Source: Verrucomicrobia bacterium UBA1629 (lineage in GTDB: Bacteria; Verrucomicrobiota; Kiritimatiellia; RFP12; UBA1067). From it: a stretch of 28,330 nucleotides of DNA. The notes beneath the pieces were generated by a model. The model saw only the letters and a program-made list of their open reading frames with translations. It was not told the origin of the DNA and made no database searches. Made by a program: the position numbers and the translations under genes. Location: the NCBI GenBank assembly GCA_002321305.1, contig DCMF01000061.1:5107-33436 (forward strand). Direction: 5' to 3'. Positions within the stretch are counted from its first letter, which is position 1. Each line of letters begins with the position of its first letter. Below are positions 16,184-25,661 of the stretch, piece by piece.

Positions 16184-16985
16184 CTTGGCCCTGGCCTTTG
16201 CGGGCTGTGGGCCGGCCGCGCCGGTCGAGCGCGTCGAATGGCCCGTAATGGGGACGGTCGCCGCCGTGCAGACGCGCGGGCCGGACGCCCAGGCGTCCGC
16301 CGCAGCGGTGCGCCGTGTCGTGCAGGCGGATTTCAGGGCGATTGAGAGCCTGCTGAACGCGCATGACCCGGACGCGGAGATCCGTCGGCTGGCGCGCCTA
16401 CCCGACGCGGCGGTCGAGGCGCAGTGCGACGCCGCGACACGCCTCTGCTATGCGGCGGCGTTTCGGCTGATGCGCGCGACGGATGGCGCGTTCAATCCGC
16501 GCTGGCGCGGGCCGGGGACGCTGGACCTGGGGGCGATCGCGAAGGGCTTCGCCGTCGACCGGGCGTCCGACGCGGCGGAACGGGCGGGGACGGCCGAGGC
16601 GCTTGTCGATCTCGGCGGCAACCTGAAGGCCGTGCGCGGCGACTGGAAAGTCGGCGTCAGGGATCCGGACGGCGGGGGCGTCGCCGCCGTCGTCACGCTG
16701 CGCGCGGGCGAGGCGCTGGCGACGAGCGCCGCGTATTTCCGCGGCCGACACATCTTCGACGGACGCACTGCGCGGCCTGTCTCGAATGACGTGGCGTCCG
16801 TGACGGTGCGCTGCGCGTCGGCGATGTGGGCGGACGGCCTCTCGACGACGCTGTTCGTGCTGGGACCGGACGACGGTCGGCGCTTTCTGCGCGAGCGGCT
16901 GCCGCAGCTGGCGCAGCCCGCGTTTCGCGTGTCCGCGCTGTGGATTCTCCGCGACGGGCGGCACGTCCGCTTCGACACCGATTGA
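16164..16985 (+). CDS. apbE: FAD:protein FMN transferase, lipoprotein
   Basis: This 273-residue protein has a short lipoprotein signal (MRWWRFSLALAFAGC, lipid-modified Cys15). The ApbE core includes MGTVAAV, DLGAIAKGFAVD (the family hallmark), ALVDLGGNLKAV, TSAAYFRGRHIFDG and WADGLSTTLFVLG (Mg-binding region). ApbE attaches FMN by a phosphoester bond to a Thr/Ser of exported flavoproteins such as RnfG/NqrC; no such partner is encoded in this window. It is shorter than typical ApbE (about 330-350 residues). ATG 16164 gives the best lipoprotein signal; a TTG at 16155 in the same frame is a weaker alternative. It overlaps the metallo-hydrolase by 20 bp and ends the LysM-purD operon. Confidence 0.88.
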   Translation: MRWWRFSLALAFAGCGPAAPVERVEWPVMGTVAAVQTRGPDAQASAAAVRRVVQADFRAIESLLNAHDPDAEIRRLARLPDAAVEAQCDAATRLCYAAAFRLMRATDGAFNPRWRGPGTLDLGAIAKGFAVDRASDAAERAGTAEALVDLGGNLKAVRGDWKVGVRDPDGGGVAAVVTLRAGEALATSAAYFRGRHIFDGRTARPVSNDVASVTVRCASAMWADGLSTTLFVLGPDDGRRFLRERLPQLAQPAFRVSALWILRDGRHVRFDTD

Positions 16986-17040
16986 CGGCGCCGGACGGCC
17001 TGTCCGCCAACGTGACGTGCGCGGACGGCAGCCGGAATTA

Positions 17041-17049
17041 TGGTATAAT
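17041..17049 (+). promoter_or_regulatory. Extended -10 promoter for purH
   Basis: TGG plus TATAAT (17044-17049) in a short AT-rich island. No -35 at normal spacing. The leader is about 23 nt with TGAGG (17066-17070) before the ATG at 17080. Confidence 0.75.
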
Positions 17050-17079
17050 AACGCGCCCTGTCATTTGAGGACTGACCCC

Positions 17080-18378
<1,299 letters not shown>

Positions 18379-18385
18379 GGGGCCG

Positions 18386-19089
18386 ATGGAGATCTTCGGC
18401 TACACGTTTCGGGACGACGCGCTCCTGAAGGAGGCGCTGACGACGCCGGCGTACCGCATGGTGCATCCGCGCGCGACGGACAACCAGCGGCTGGAGTTCC
18501 TCGGCGACGCGGTGCTTGGCCTGCTCGCGGCAGAACGCCTCTACGCGGCGTTTCCGCACGCGGCGGAGGGCGCGCTCACGGTGCGGCGCACGCACATGGT
18601 GTCGTCGGCGGCCCTCTGCGCGGCGGCGAACCGCTTCGACCTCGTCTCGCGCCTGAAGCGCAACCGCGGCGCGTCGGAGCTCTCGCGCCACGCGAAGACG
18701 CTTGCGGACGCCGTGGAGGCGATCCTCGGCGCGGCGTACCTGGACGGCGGCTTCGCGGCGGCGCGGACGATCTTCGAGACGCTGGGGCTGCCGACGCAGG
18801 GGCAGTCGGACGACACCGAATGCGACAACCCGAAGGGCGCGCTGCAGGAGCGCGTGCAGGCGCTGAAGCCGCCGCGCCATCCCGTCTACGAGCTCGTCAG
18901 GGCGGAAGGCGCGGCGCACGCGCCCGTCTTCACCGTGTGCGTCACGGTCGAGGGCGTCGGCTGCGCCGAGGCGTCCGCCGGCAGCCACAAGGAGGCCGAG
19001 GCCGCCGCCGCCGCGCAGCTGCTCCGCACGTTGGACGAGAGGCGGAGACGAGGCGCAGCGGCCTGTCCGGCGGTCGCGGGGGAGCTGAA

Positions 19090-19093
<4 letters not shown>
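18386..19093 (+). CDS. rnc: Ribonuclease III
   Basis: This 235-residue protein has an N-terminal endonuclease domain with NQRLEFLGDAVLG (Glu37 and Asp41 in the signature) and ADAVEAILGAAYLDGG (Asp108, Glu111), supplying the four acidic metal ligands. A C-terminal double-stranded RNA-binding domain follows (about 150-220: NPKGALQERVQ, HAPVFTVCVTVEG, SHKEAEAAAAAQLL). RNase III dimers cut dsRNA in rRNA precursors and regulatory duplexes. The ATG is 7 bp after the purH stop, and the TGA overlaps the tlyA ATG, so purH, rnc and tlyA form one transcript. A longer upstream frame lies inside purH and is rejected. Confidence 0.95.
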
Positions 19094-19875
<782 letters not shown>

Positions 19876-19885
19876 CGATCAATTT

Positions 19886-19894
19886 TGGTATACT
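19886..19894 (+). promoter_or_regulatory. Extended -10 promoter for rpsA-rpmB
   Basis: TTTTGG then TATACT (19889-19894). A TTGACG at 19872-19877 is only 11 bp away, too close for a -35. The predicted leader of about 70 nt holds two short GC hairpins (GCCC/GGGC and GCGG/CCGC) and an A-rich stretch, and could be an S1 autoregulatory site by analogy with E. coli. Confidence 0.65.
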
Positions 19895-19971
19895 ACACGC
19901 TTCCGTGCCCAAAGACGGGGCGGACGCGGCAGAAAACCGCGAACACAAACGAACATAAGAAAAGAAGTTCA

Positions 19972-21723
19972 ATGGCGATTAGAAAGCCTACGCCTCCTGC
20001 GGCGAAGTCCGCGGCGATGGCCGACATCCTCTCCCAGGCGGGGCAGGAGTCCAAGTTCAAGGGCGGCAGCCTCATTGAGGGCACCGTCAGCGCAATCAAG
20101 GGTGACGACGTGTTCGTCGACATCGGCTACAAGTCGGTCGGCACGGTCGGCCTCAACGAGTTCGGCGAGGGCGCCGACGTGAAGGTCGGCGACAAGGTCA
20201 CCGTCATGCTCGTCAAGCTTGAGGACGACAAGACCGGCATGGTCGAGATCTCGAAGCGCCGTGCGGACGACAAGATCCGCTGGGAGAAGATCCTCGACCG
20301 CTACGTCGAGGGCTGCGTCGTGACCGGCACGGTCAAGTCGGCCGTCCGCGGCGGCCTGCTCGTCCAGATCGACGACGTCGAGGCGTTCCTGCCCGGCTCG
20401 CAGGTCGACGTCACGCCCGTGCGCGATCTCGAGCCCTACGTCGGCCAGACGTACGAGTTCAAGGTCATCAAGATTTCCAACGAGCGCCGCAACCTCATCG
20501 TCTCGCGCCGCGAGCTCATCGAGGGCACGATGGCCGAGAAGAAGGCCGAGCTGCTCGAGAGCCTCCAGAAGGGCGAGATCCGCAAGGGCAAGGTGAAGAA
20601 CATCACCGACTTCGGCGCGTTCATCGACCTCGACGGCATCGACGGCCTCCTCCACATCACGGACATGAGCTGGGGCCGCGTCAAGCACCCGAGCGAAATC
20701 CTCAAGGTCGGCCAGGAGCTCGACGTCATGGTCCTCGACGTGGACCGCGAGCGCGAGCGCATCTCGCTCGGCCTCAAGCAGACGACGCCGAATCCGTGGG
20801 ACACGATCCTGGAGCAGTTCCCGGTCGGCTCGCGCGTCTCGGGCAAGGTCGTCAACCTCGCCGCGTATGGCGCGTTCGTCGAGATCGCCCCCGGCATCGA
20901 GGGGCTTGTCCACATCTCCGAGTTCAGCTGGACGAAGCGCGTCGCGCGCGCGTCCGACATGCTCTCGGTCGGTGACGAGGTCCAGGTCGTCGTCCTCTCG
21001 GTCGACGTCGAGAACCAGAAGATCGCCCTCGGCATCCGCCAGACCCAGGCCAACCCGTGGGACACGGTGCAGGAGCGCTTCCCGGTCGGCTCGCGGGTCA
21101 AGGGCAAGGTCCGCAACTTCACGGCGTACGGCGCGTTCGTCGAGCTCGAGGAGGGCATCGACGGCATGATCCACGTCAGCGACATGAGCTGGACGCGCAA
21201 GATCAACCATCCGTCGGAGTGCCTGCAGAAGGGCCAGGAGGTCGAGGCGGTCGTCCTCGACGTCAACGCCAAGGAGCAGCGCATCTCGCTCAGCCTCAAG
21301 GCGGCGATGCAGGATCCGTGGGACGAGATCGCTCAGAAGTTCCCGGTCGGCTCGGTCGTCAAGGGCAAGGTCTCGAAGATCGCCTCGTTCGGCGCGTTCG
21401 TCGAGCTCGAGGACGGCGTGGACGGTCTCGTGCACATCTCCCAGATCTCCGACCAGCGCGTCGAGAAGGTCAAGGATGCGCTTGAGGTCGGCCAGGAGGT
21501 CGAGGCCCGCGTGGTCAAGGTCGACCGCGGCGAGCGCCGCATCGGCCTGTCGATCCGCGCGATGGGCATGACGGACGACGAGATCAAGGCGCTTGAGGCG
21601 GAAGCCGCAGGCGAGGAGAAGACGCCCGTCTCGTCGACGAGCGCGGGCAGCGAGAACCTCGGCGGGCTTTCCGCCGCGTTCGAGAACGCCTTCGCGAACG
21701 TCGAGTGGCAGCCCGGCAACTAA
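19972..21723 (+). CDS. rpsA: 30S ribosomal protein S1
   Basis: This 583-residue protein has six S1 RNA-binding repeats. The first two are divergent (SLIEGTVSAIKGDDVFVDIG; TGTVKSAVRGGLLVQIDD). Four close copies follow of the pattern VGSxVxGKVxxxxxxGAFVE, then GIDGLxHxSDMSW (roughly residues 200-270, 285-355, 375-440 and 460-525). This is the E. coli-like six-domain layout in which repeats 1-2 bind the ribosome and 3-6 bind mRNA. ATG 19972 is preceded by an A-rich leader and only a weak AAGAAG, common for rpsA, which relies little on Shine-Dalgarno pairing. It is cotranscribed with rpmB 27 bp downstream. S1 is of interest here because several genes appear to make leaderless or weak-SD mRNAs. 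Confidence 0.95.
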   Translation: MAIRKPTPPAAKSAAMADILSQAGQESKFKGGSLIEGTVSAIKGDDVFVDIGYKSVGTVGLNEFGEGADVKVGDKVTVMLVKLEDDKTGMVEISKRRADDKIRWEKILDRYVEGCVVTGTVKSAVRGGLLVQIDDVEAFLPGSQVDVTPVRDLEPYVGQTYEFKVIKISNERRNLIVSRRELIEGTMAEKKAELLESLQKGEIRKGKVKNITDFGAFIDLDGIDGLLHITDMSWGRVKHPSEILKVGQELDVMVLDVDRERERISLGLKQTTPNPWDTILEQFPVGSRVSGKVVNLAAYGAFVEIAPGIEGLVHISEFSWTKRVARASDMLSVGDEVQVVVLSVDVENQKIALGIRQTQANPWDTVQERFPVGSRVKGKVRNFTAYGAFVELEEGIDGMIHVSDMSWTRKINHPSECLQKGQEVEAVVLDVNAKEQRISLSLKAAMQDPWDEIAQKFPVGSVVKGKVSKIASFGAFVELEDGVDGLVHISQISDQRVEKVKDALEVGQEVEARVVKVDRGERRIGLSIRAMGMTDDEIKALEAEAAGEEKTPVSSTSAGSENLGGLSAAFENAFANVEWQPGN

Positions 21724-21750
21724 TCACATTCAAACGAAAGGAACGCGAAA

Positions 21751-21981
21751 ATGTCCAGAGTTTGTGAAATCTGCGGAAAGGGCCCCTCGGTCGGCAACGT
21801 CGTCGTCCGCAAGGGTTCGCCGAAGTACAAGGGCGGCATCGGTCTCCACACGACCGGCATCACGAAGCGCCGCTTCCTGCCGAACCTCCAGACCGTCCGC
21901 ACGACGGACGGCAAGGGCAACACGAAGCGTGTGCGCATCTGCACGCGCTGCCTGAAGTCCGGCAAGGTGACGAAGGCCTAA
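21751..21981 (+). CDS. rpmB: 50S ribosomal protein bL28, zinc-ribbon type
   Basis: This 76-residue protein matches bL28: CEICGKGPSVGNVVVRKG, KRRFLPNLQTVR and the basic C-terminus. Two CxxC pairs (Cys5/Cys8 and Cys64/Cys67) mark the zinc-binding 'C+' paralogue. AAAGGA (21739-21744) precedes the ATG by 6 nt. It lies 27 bp after rpsA with no promoter between, and a strong hairpin follows 21 bp after the stop. Confidence 0.96.
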   Translation: MSRVCEICGKGPSVGNVVVRKGSPKYKGGIGLHTTGITKRRFLPNLQTVRTTDGKGNTKRVRICTRCLKSGKVTKA

Positions 21982-22002
21982 TCGGTTTCGCCAGAAAAGC
22001 TC

Positions 22003-22029
22003 GCGGCCCCGAGATTGTCTCGGGGCCGC
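22003..22029. terminator. Strong hairpin, probable bidirectional terminator
   Basis: A perfect 11-bp stem: GCGGCCCCGAG, loop ATTGT, CTCGGGGCCGC. On the plus strand a moderately T-rich tail follows (TGCTTATTGTCTT); on the minus strand the hairpin is followed by GAGCTTTTCT. It sits between the convergent rpmB and lipoprotein genes, so it likely ends both transcripts. Confidence 0.85.
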
Positions 22030-22079
22030 TGCTTATTGTCTTGGGACTGCTGCTCCTGGGCGTCCTGGCAGATGGATCT

Positions 22080-22403
22080 TCAGTGGCCGGCGCGGTCGTC
22101 GGTCTTTTCGGGATAGGCGACCTTGACGCCCTTCGCGTCGATCGCGTAGCGGATGTTCGCCTGCGCGACCTGCATCGAGTCGTAGCGCAGGGTCAGCGTC
22201 TTCGCCGTCATGTCCCAGCGGTAGGAGTCCTTCTCGACGCCGTTGTAGCGGGCGAGGGCCTCGACGACCTTCGCCTTGTCGGCCTCCTGAAGGGCCGGCA
22301 GCGAGACGGCCATCTCCCGGACGTCCGCCCGGCGGCAGCCGGGGAGGACGGAAAGGAGAAGCAAAAAGGAAAAGGTGAGAAGGAAGAAGTGCGGTACTTT
22401 CAT
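22080..22403 (-). CDS. Small lipoprotein with HMA-like (ferredoxin-like) domain lacking the CxxC
   Basis: This 107-residue protein has a lipoprotein signal (about residues 1-22, hydrophobic core LLTFSFLLLLSVLPGC, lipidated Cys23). The mature part follows the beta-alpha-beta-beta-alpha-beta pattern of heavy-metal-associated domains: VREMAVSLPALQ, KAKVVEALARYNGVEKDSY, AKTLTLRYDSMQVA, NIRYAIDAKGVKVAYP. The usual metal-binding MxCxxC is replaced by MAVSLPAL, so it should not bind metal the same way. I chose the start giving the signal peptide; the longer frame (to 22502) would add residues encoded by the repeat tract. AAAGGA from the tract's last units lies 10 nt upstream of the ATG. It follows nifS on the same strand, probably cotranscribed. 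Function unknown. Confidence 0.72.
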   Translation of the reverse strand: MKVPHFFLLTFSFLLLLSVLPGCRRADVREMAVSLPALQEADKAKVVEALARYNGVEKDSYRWDMTAKTLTLRYDSMQVAQANIRYAIDAKGVKVAYPEKTDDRAGH

Positions 22404-22570
22404 GCTGTCATTGTCCTTTGTCGTTTGTCGTTTGTCTTTTGCCGTTTGTCTTTTGCCGTTTGTTCGCATCTCAAGTTTCAAATCTGAGATCTCAAATCTC
22501 AAATTTCACATCTCATTCCTCACGTCTCACCTCTCACGTCTCATCCCTCATCCCCCATCCCTTCCCTCAC
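22404..22570 (-). repeat. 7-bp-period tract between nifS and the lipoprotein gene, 23 units in one register
   Basis: On the plus strand, 7-mers from 22404 read GCTGTCA, TTGTCCT, TTGTCGT, TTGTCGT, TTGTCTT, TTGCCGT, TTGTCTT, TTGCCGT, TTGTTCG. They then change to CATCTCA, AGTTTCA, AATCTGA, GATCTCA, AATCTCA, AATTTCA, CATCTCA, TTCCTCA, CGTCTCA, CCTCTCA, CGTCTCA, TCCCTCA and three more. On the coding (minus) strand this is TGAGAnn followed by AAACGAC-like units. The 7-bp phase is unbroken over 161 nt. The nifS stop TGA (22567-22569) lies in the first unit. No promoter is visible inside. Confidence 0.93.
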
Positions 22571-23754
22571 GCGAACGTCGTCACCTTCGTGTCAGGCCCG
22601 AAGGGCGAGAGGGCGCGCAGGTTGGCGATGACGGGCGGCAGCTTGTCGAGCACGTAGTCGACGTCGTCCATCGTGTTGTAGCGCGAGAGCGAGAAGCGCA
22701 CGGAGCCGTGGATGGCCGTGAAGGGCACGCCCATCGCGCGGATGACGTGGCTGGGGTCGAGCGAGCCGGACGCGCAGGCGGAGCCGGTCGAGATGCAGAT
22801 GCCGAGGTCGGAGAGGTGATAGGCGATCGCCTCGCCCTCGATGTACTCGAAGCTGACGTTGAGCGTGTTCGGCAGGCGCCGCGACGGGTCGCCGTTCACG
22901 CGCACGTTCGGGCACGCCGCGAGCAGCCCGGCCTCCAGCCGGTCGCGCATCGCCGCGACGGCGACCGCTTCCTTCGCCATGCCGAGGCGCGCGAGTTCGC
23001 AGGCCTTCGCAAGGCCGATGATGTAGGGCACGTTCTCGGTGCCCGCGCGGCGCGAGCGCTCCTGGTGGCCGCCGAGCATGAAGGGCTTCACCTTCGTGCC
23101 GCGACGGACGTAGAAGAGGCCGACGCCCTTCGGCGCGTGGAACTTGTGGCCACTCATCGAGAGCATGTCGACGGGCGTTTTCTTCACGTCGACGGGAATC
23201 TTGCCGGCGACCTGCACGGCGTCGGTGTGCAGGGTCGCGCCGTGCTCCCGGCAGATCGCCGCGATCTCGTCCATCGGGAAGACGACGCCCGTCTCGTTGT
23301 TCGCGTACATGATCGAGACAAGGGCCTTGCCCTTCGCGGACGCGAGTTCGCGGCGGAGCTGGTCGAGGTCGAGGTTGCCGAGGGAATCGACGCCGAGCGT
23401 GACGACCTCGTGGCCGAGGGCCTTCAGGCGGCGGCAGGGCTGGAGGACGGCGGGATGCTCGACGGCGGTCGTGATGACCTTCAGGCCCGTGCCGAAGTAC
23501 TCGGCCGTGCCGCGAATCGCCGTGTTGTCGGACTCCGTCGCGCAGGAGGTGAAGACGATTTCGTCCGGCTCGGCATTGATGAACCGCGCGACTTCCTCGC
23601 GCGCGCGATCGACATACTTCGCGACCTGGCCGCCGAAGGCGTGCATCGAGCTCGGATTGCCGTAGAGCTCGTCGAAGAAGGGCAGCATGACGTCACGCAC
23701 CTCAGGCGCGACCCGCGTCGTGGCGTTGTTGTCGAAATAGACCGTTCTCATCAT
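22567..23754 (-). CDS. nifS: Cysteine desulfurase, NifS/IscS type
   Basis: This 395-residue class V PLP enzyme reads VYFDNNATT, YGNPSSMHAFG, ATESDNTAI, VEHPAVL, PLP lysine Lys204 in SMSGHKFHAPKG, GGHQERSRRAGTENV, and the persulfide Cys327 in ISTGSACASGS. It removes sulfur from cysteine for Fe-S cluster and thio-cofactor assembly. The wording is closer to NifS than to IscS, and no iscU/nifU partner is adjacent. On the minus strand the TATAAT box ends 8 nt before the first ATG, so the mRNA is probably leaderless; two ATGs are consecutive (MM). It is divergent from cysS with 61 bp between the start codons. Confidence 0.95.
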   Translation of the reverse strand: MMRTVYFDNNATTRVAPEVRDVMLPFFDELYGNPSSMHAFGGQVAKYVDRAREEVARFINAEPDEIVFTSCATESDNTAIRGTAEYFGTGLKVITTAVEHPAVLQPCRRLKALGHEVVTLGVDSLGNLDLDQLRRELASAKGKALVSIMYANNETGVVFPMDEIAAICREHGATLHTDAVQVAGKIPVDVKKTPVDMLSMSGHKFHAPKGVGLFYVRRGTKVKPFMLGGHQERSRRAGTENVPYIIGLAKACELARLGMAKEAVAVAAMRDRLEAGLLAACPNVRVNGDPSRRLPNTLNVSFEYIEGEAIAYHLSDLGICISTGSACASGSLDPSHVIRAMGVPFTAIHGSVRFSLSRYNTMDDVDYVLDKLPPVIANLRALSPFGPDTKVTTFA

Positions 23755-23762
23755 GGCGCGGT

Positions 23763-23771
23763 ATTATACCA
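23763..23771 (-). promoter_or_regulatory. Extended -10 promoter (leaderless) for nifS
   Basis: Minus-strand TGGTATAAT (TATAAT at 23768-23763), then 8 nt to the ATG at 23754. No clear -35. It lies 27 bp from the cysS box, so the two polymerase sites nearly overlap. Confidence 0.8.
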
Positions 23772-23798
23772 CAATCCGCGCACATACGGCGCGAAGTG

Positions 23799-23807
23799 TG
23801 ATATAAT
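23799..23807 (+). promoter_or_regulatory. Extended -10 promoter (leaderless) for cysS
   Basis: TGATATAAT (TATAAT 23802-23807), then 8 nt to the ATG at 23816. The same spacing as nifS and the 5020 gene. Confidence 0.8.
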
Positions 23808-23815
23808 ACCCGCCG

Positions 23816-25294
23816 ATGAACGTCTTTAACTCACTCACGCGCCGCGTCGAGCCGCTTGAACCGCTCGCCGACAACACGATCCGCCTCTACACGTGCGGGC
23901 CGACCGTCTACAATTTCGCCCACATCGGGAACTTCCGCGCCTACACGTTCGAGGACGTCCTGCGCCGCGTCATCCAGTTCAACGGGATGAAGGTGAAGCA
24001 GGTGATGAACCTCACGGACGTCGACGACAAGACGATCAGGGGCGCGAACGCGGCGGGCGTCGCCCTCACGGACTACACGAAGACCTACAAGGACGCGTTC
24101 TTCGCCGACCTGAAGAAGCTCAACGTCCAGCCGGCCGAGGTCTACCCGGCGGCGACGGACCACATCCCGGAGATGATCGCGCTCGTCGAGAAGCTGATGG
24201 CGAAGGGCGTCGCCTACCAGAGCGACGACAAGTCCGTCTACTTCAAGGTGCGCGAGTTCCCCGGCTACGGCAAGCTCGCGCACATCGACTTCGACAGCCA
24301 GCGCACGGGCCTGCGCTGCGCGGCCGACGAGTACGACAAGGAGAACGTCGGCGACTTCGCGCTCTGGAAGGCGTGGGAGCCGTCCGACGGCCCCGTGGGC
24401 TGGGATTCGCCGTGGGGGCGCGGCCGCCCCGGCTGGCACATCGAGTGCTCGGCGATGTCGATGAAGTACCTTGGGCCGACGTTCGACCTGCACACGGGCG
24501 GCATCGACAACCTCTTCCCGCACCACGAGAACGAGATCGCCCAGGCCGAGGCCGCGACGGGCAAGCCGTTCGTGAAGACGTGGATGCACTGCGCGCACCT
24601 GCGCGTGAACGGCGAGAAGATGTCCAAGTCGCTCGGCAACTTCTTCACGCTGCGCGACCTGCTCGAAAAGGGCTACACGGGCCGCGAGATCCGCTACGTG
24701 CTCATCAACGCGCACTACCGCAGCGGCCTCAACTTCGCGTTCTCCGCGCTGGACGACGCGCGCAAATCGCTCGAACGCATCGACGCGTGCGTGGAGAAGG
24801 TGGAGAAGGTGGAAAAGTGGAAAAGTGGGAAAGTGGAAGAGTGGAAAGGTGGAAAGGTGGAAGAGGGTGCGGCTTGTCCCGTGGCGAGTGCGCAAGCGCT
24901 CGCCTCCGCCCCCGACTTTGCGCAGAAGTGCCTGGGCGACTTCACGGCGGCGGTGAACGACGACCTGAACCTTCCGAAGGCCTTCGCCGCGCTGTTCGAG
25001 CTTGTGCGCCAGACGAACGCGGCGCTCTCGACTTCTCAGCCTCTCGACTTCTCAACCTCATCCCTCCTCTCCGTCTTCAGGCGCATGGACGAGGTGCTGG
25101 GCGTCATCTTCTTCGAGAACGAGAAAAAGGCGGTCGAAGCCCCGGCGGCGGTGCAGGCGCTCCTCGATCAGCGGGCGGCGGCGCGCAAGGCGAGGGACTG
25201 GGCCGCGTCCGACCGGCTGCGCGACGAGATCGCGGCGGCGGGCTGGCTCGTCAAGGACTCGAAGGAAGGCCAGTCGGTTTCACCCAAACGATAG
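23816..25294 (+). CDS. cysS: Cysteinyl-tRNA synthetase
   Basis: This 492-residue class I synthetase has Cys27 in YTCGPTVYN, the HIGH-type motif HIGN (36-39), Cys211 in WHIECSAM, His236/His237-Glu238 (with Cys27 and Cys211 the zinc site) and KMSKS at 268-272. Two low-complexity insertions interrupt the helical C-terminal part. Residues about 326-350 (VEKVEKVEKWKSGKVEEWKG and beyond) come from a GTGGAAAG tract. Residues about 404-419 (LSTSQPLDFSTSSLLS) come from a CTCTCGACT tract. Both fall in loops between helices; the core helices around DDLNLPKAFAALFELVR are intact. It heads an operon with a thioredoxin and ispE, and is divergent from nifS. Confidence 0.96.
   Translation: MNVFNSLTRRVEPLEPLADNTIRLYTCGPTVYNFAHIGNFRAYTFEDVLRRVIQFNGMKVKQVMNLTDVDDKTIRGANAAGVALTDYTKTYKDAFFADLKKLNVQPAEVYPAATDHIPEMIALVEKLMAKGVAYQSDDKSVYFKVREFPGYGKLAHIDFDSQRTGLRCAADEYDKENVGDFALWKAWEPSDGPVGWDSPWGRGRPGWHIECSAMSMKYLGPTFDLHTGGIDNLFPHHENEIAQAEAATGKPFVKTWMHCAHLRVNGEKMSKSLGNFFTLRDLLEKGYTGREIRYVLINAHYRSGLNFAFSALDDARKSLERIDACVEKVEKVEKWKSGKVEEWKGGKVEEGAACPVASAQALASAPDFAQKCLGDFTAAVNDDLNLPKAFAALFELVRQTNAALSTSQPLDFSTSSLLSVFRRMDEVLGVIFFENEKKAVEAPAAVQALLDQRAAARKARDWAASDRLRDEIAAAGWLVKDSKEGQSVSPKR
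24791..24864 (+). repeat. 8-9-bp-period tract (GTGGAAAG type) inside cysS
   Basis: Two 9-mers (GTGGAGAAG twice) then seven 8-mers (GTGGAAAA, GTGGAAAA, GTGGGAAA, GTGGAAGA, GTGGAAAG, GTGGAAAG, GTGGAAGA), 74 bp in all. The unit changes from 9 to 8 bp within the tract, so the peptide passes through all frames of the repeat, yet no stop arises. Confidence 0.92.
25025..25072 (+). repeat. Second tract inside cysS (CTCTCGACT type), reverse orientation of the TGAGAAG family
   Basis: A 16-bp direct repeat, CTCTCGACTTCTCAGC then CTCTCGACTTCTCAAC (25025-25040, 25041-25056, one mismatch), followed by CTCATCC and CTCCTCT. The reverse complement contains GGGATGAG, TTGAG and TGAGAAGT, the words of the tract after ribH. 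This orientation has no stop codon in the gene's frame; the opposite one would have TGA. Confidence 0.8.
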
Positions 25295-25311
25295 TCACAA
25301 GGAGGTTCGTG

Positions 25312-25611
25312 ATGGACGTCAAGACGAAAGCGGAACTGGACGAGGCGGTCAAGGCGGGCAAGGTGCTCGTCGACTTCTGGGCGACGTGGTGCGGCCCGTG
25401 CCAGATGATGGGGCAGAAGATCGAGCGCGAACTCCTGCCGCAGATGCCGGAGCTGAAGGTCGTGAAGGTCAACGTCGACGAGGCGCCGGAACTCGCGGCG
25501 CAGTTCGGCATCATGTCCATCCCCGCGCTCTTCTGCTACCGGGACGGCGCGAAGGTCGCCGAGTTCATCGGTGTGACGGACGCCGCGACGATTCGAAGCG
25601 CCCTTGGCTGA
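25312..25611 (+). CDS. trxA: Thioredoxin
   Basis: This 99-residue single-domain thioredoxin has VLVDFWATWCGPCQMM (redox Cys27 and Cys30), VNVDEAPELAAQFGIMSIPAL (cis-Pro after Ile) and a short C-terminal helix. It reduces protein disulfides. AAGGAGG (25299-25305) lies 6 nt before the ATG. The open frame upstream runs through cysS in another frame and is not real; a GTG directly before the ATG is a minor alternative. It lies 17 bp after cysS, in the same operon. Confidence 0.95.
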   Translation: MDVKTKAELDEAVKAGKVLVDFWATWCGPCQMMGQKIERELLPQMPELKVVKVNVDEAPELAAQFGIMSIPALFCYRDGAKVAEFIGVTDAATIRSALG

Positions 25612-25661
25612 GCCGATCAGGCGGTCTTCCGATGGAAGGCCGGGGCTGCGGAGACGGCAGG

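Noticed and set aside
22041..22487. Plus-strand open frame of 148 codons
   Set aside because: It is the antisense shadow of the small lipoprotein gene plus the repeat tract.
22404..22570. CRISPR array
   Set aside because: The repeats are 7 bp, contiguous and degenerate, with no 20-40-bp repeat/spacer alternation and no cas genes nearby.
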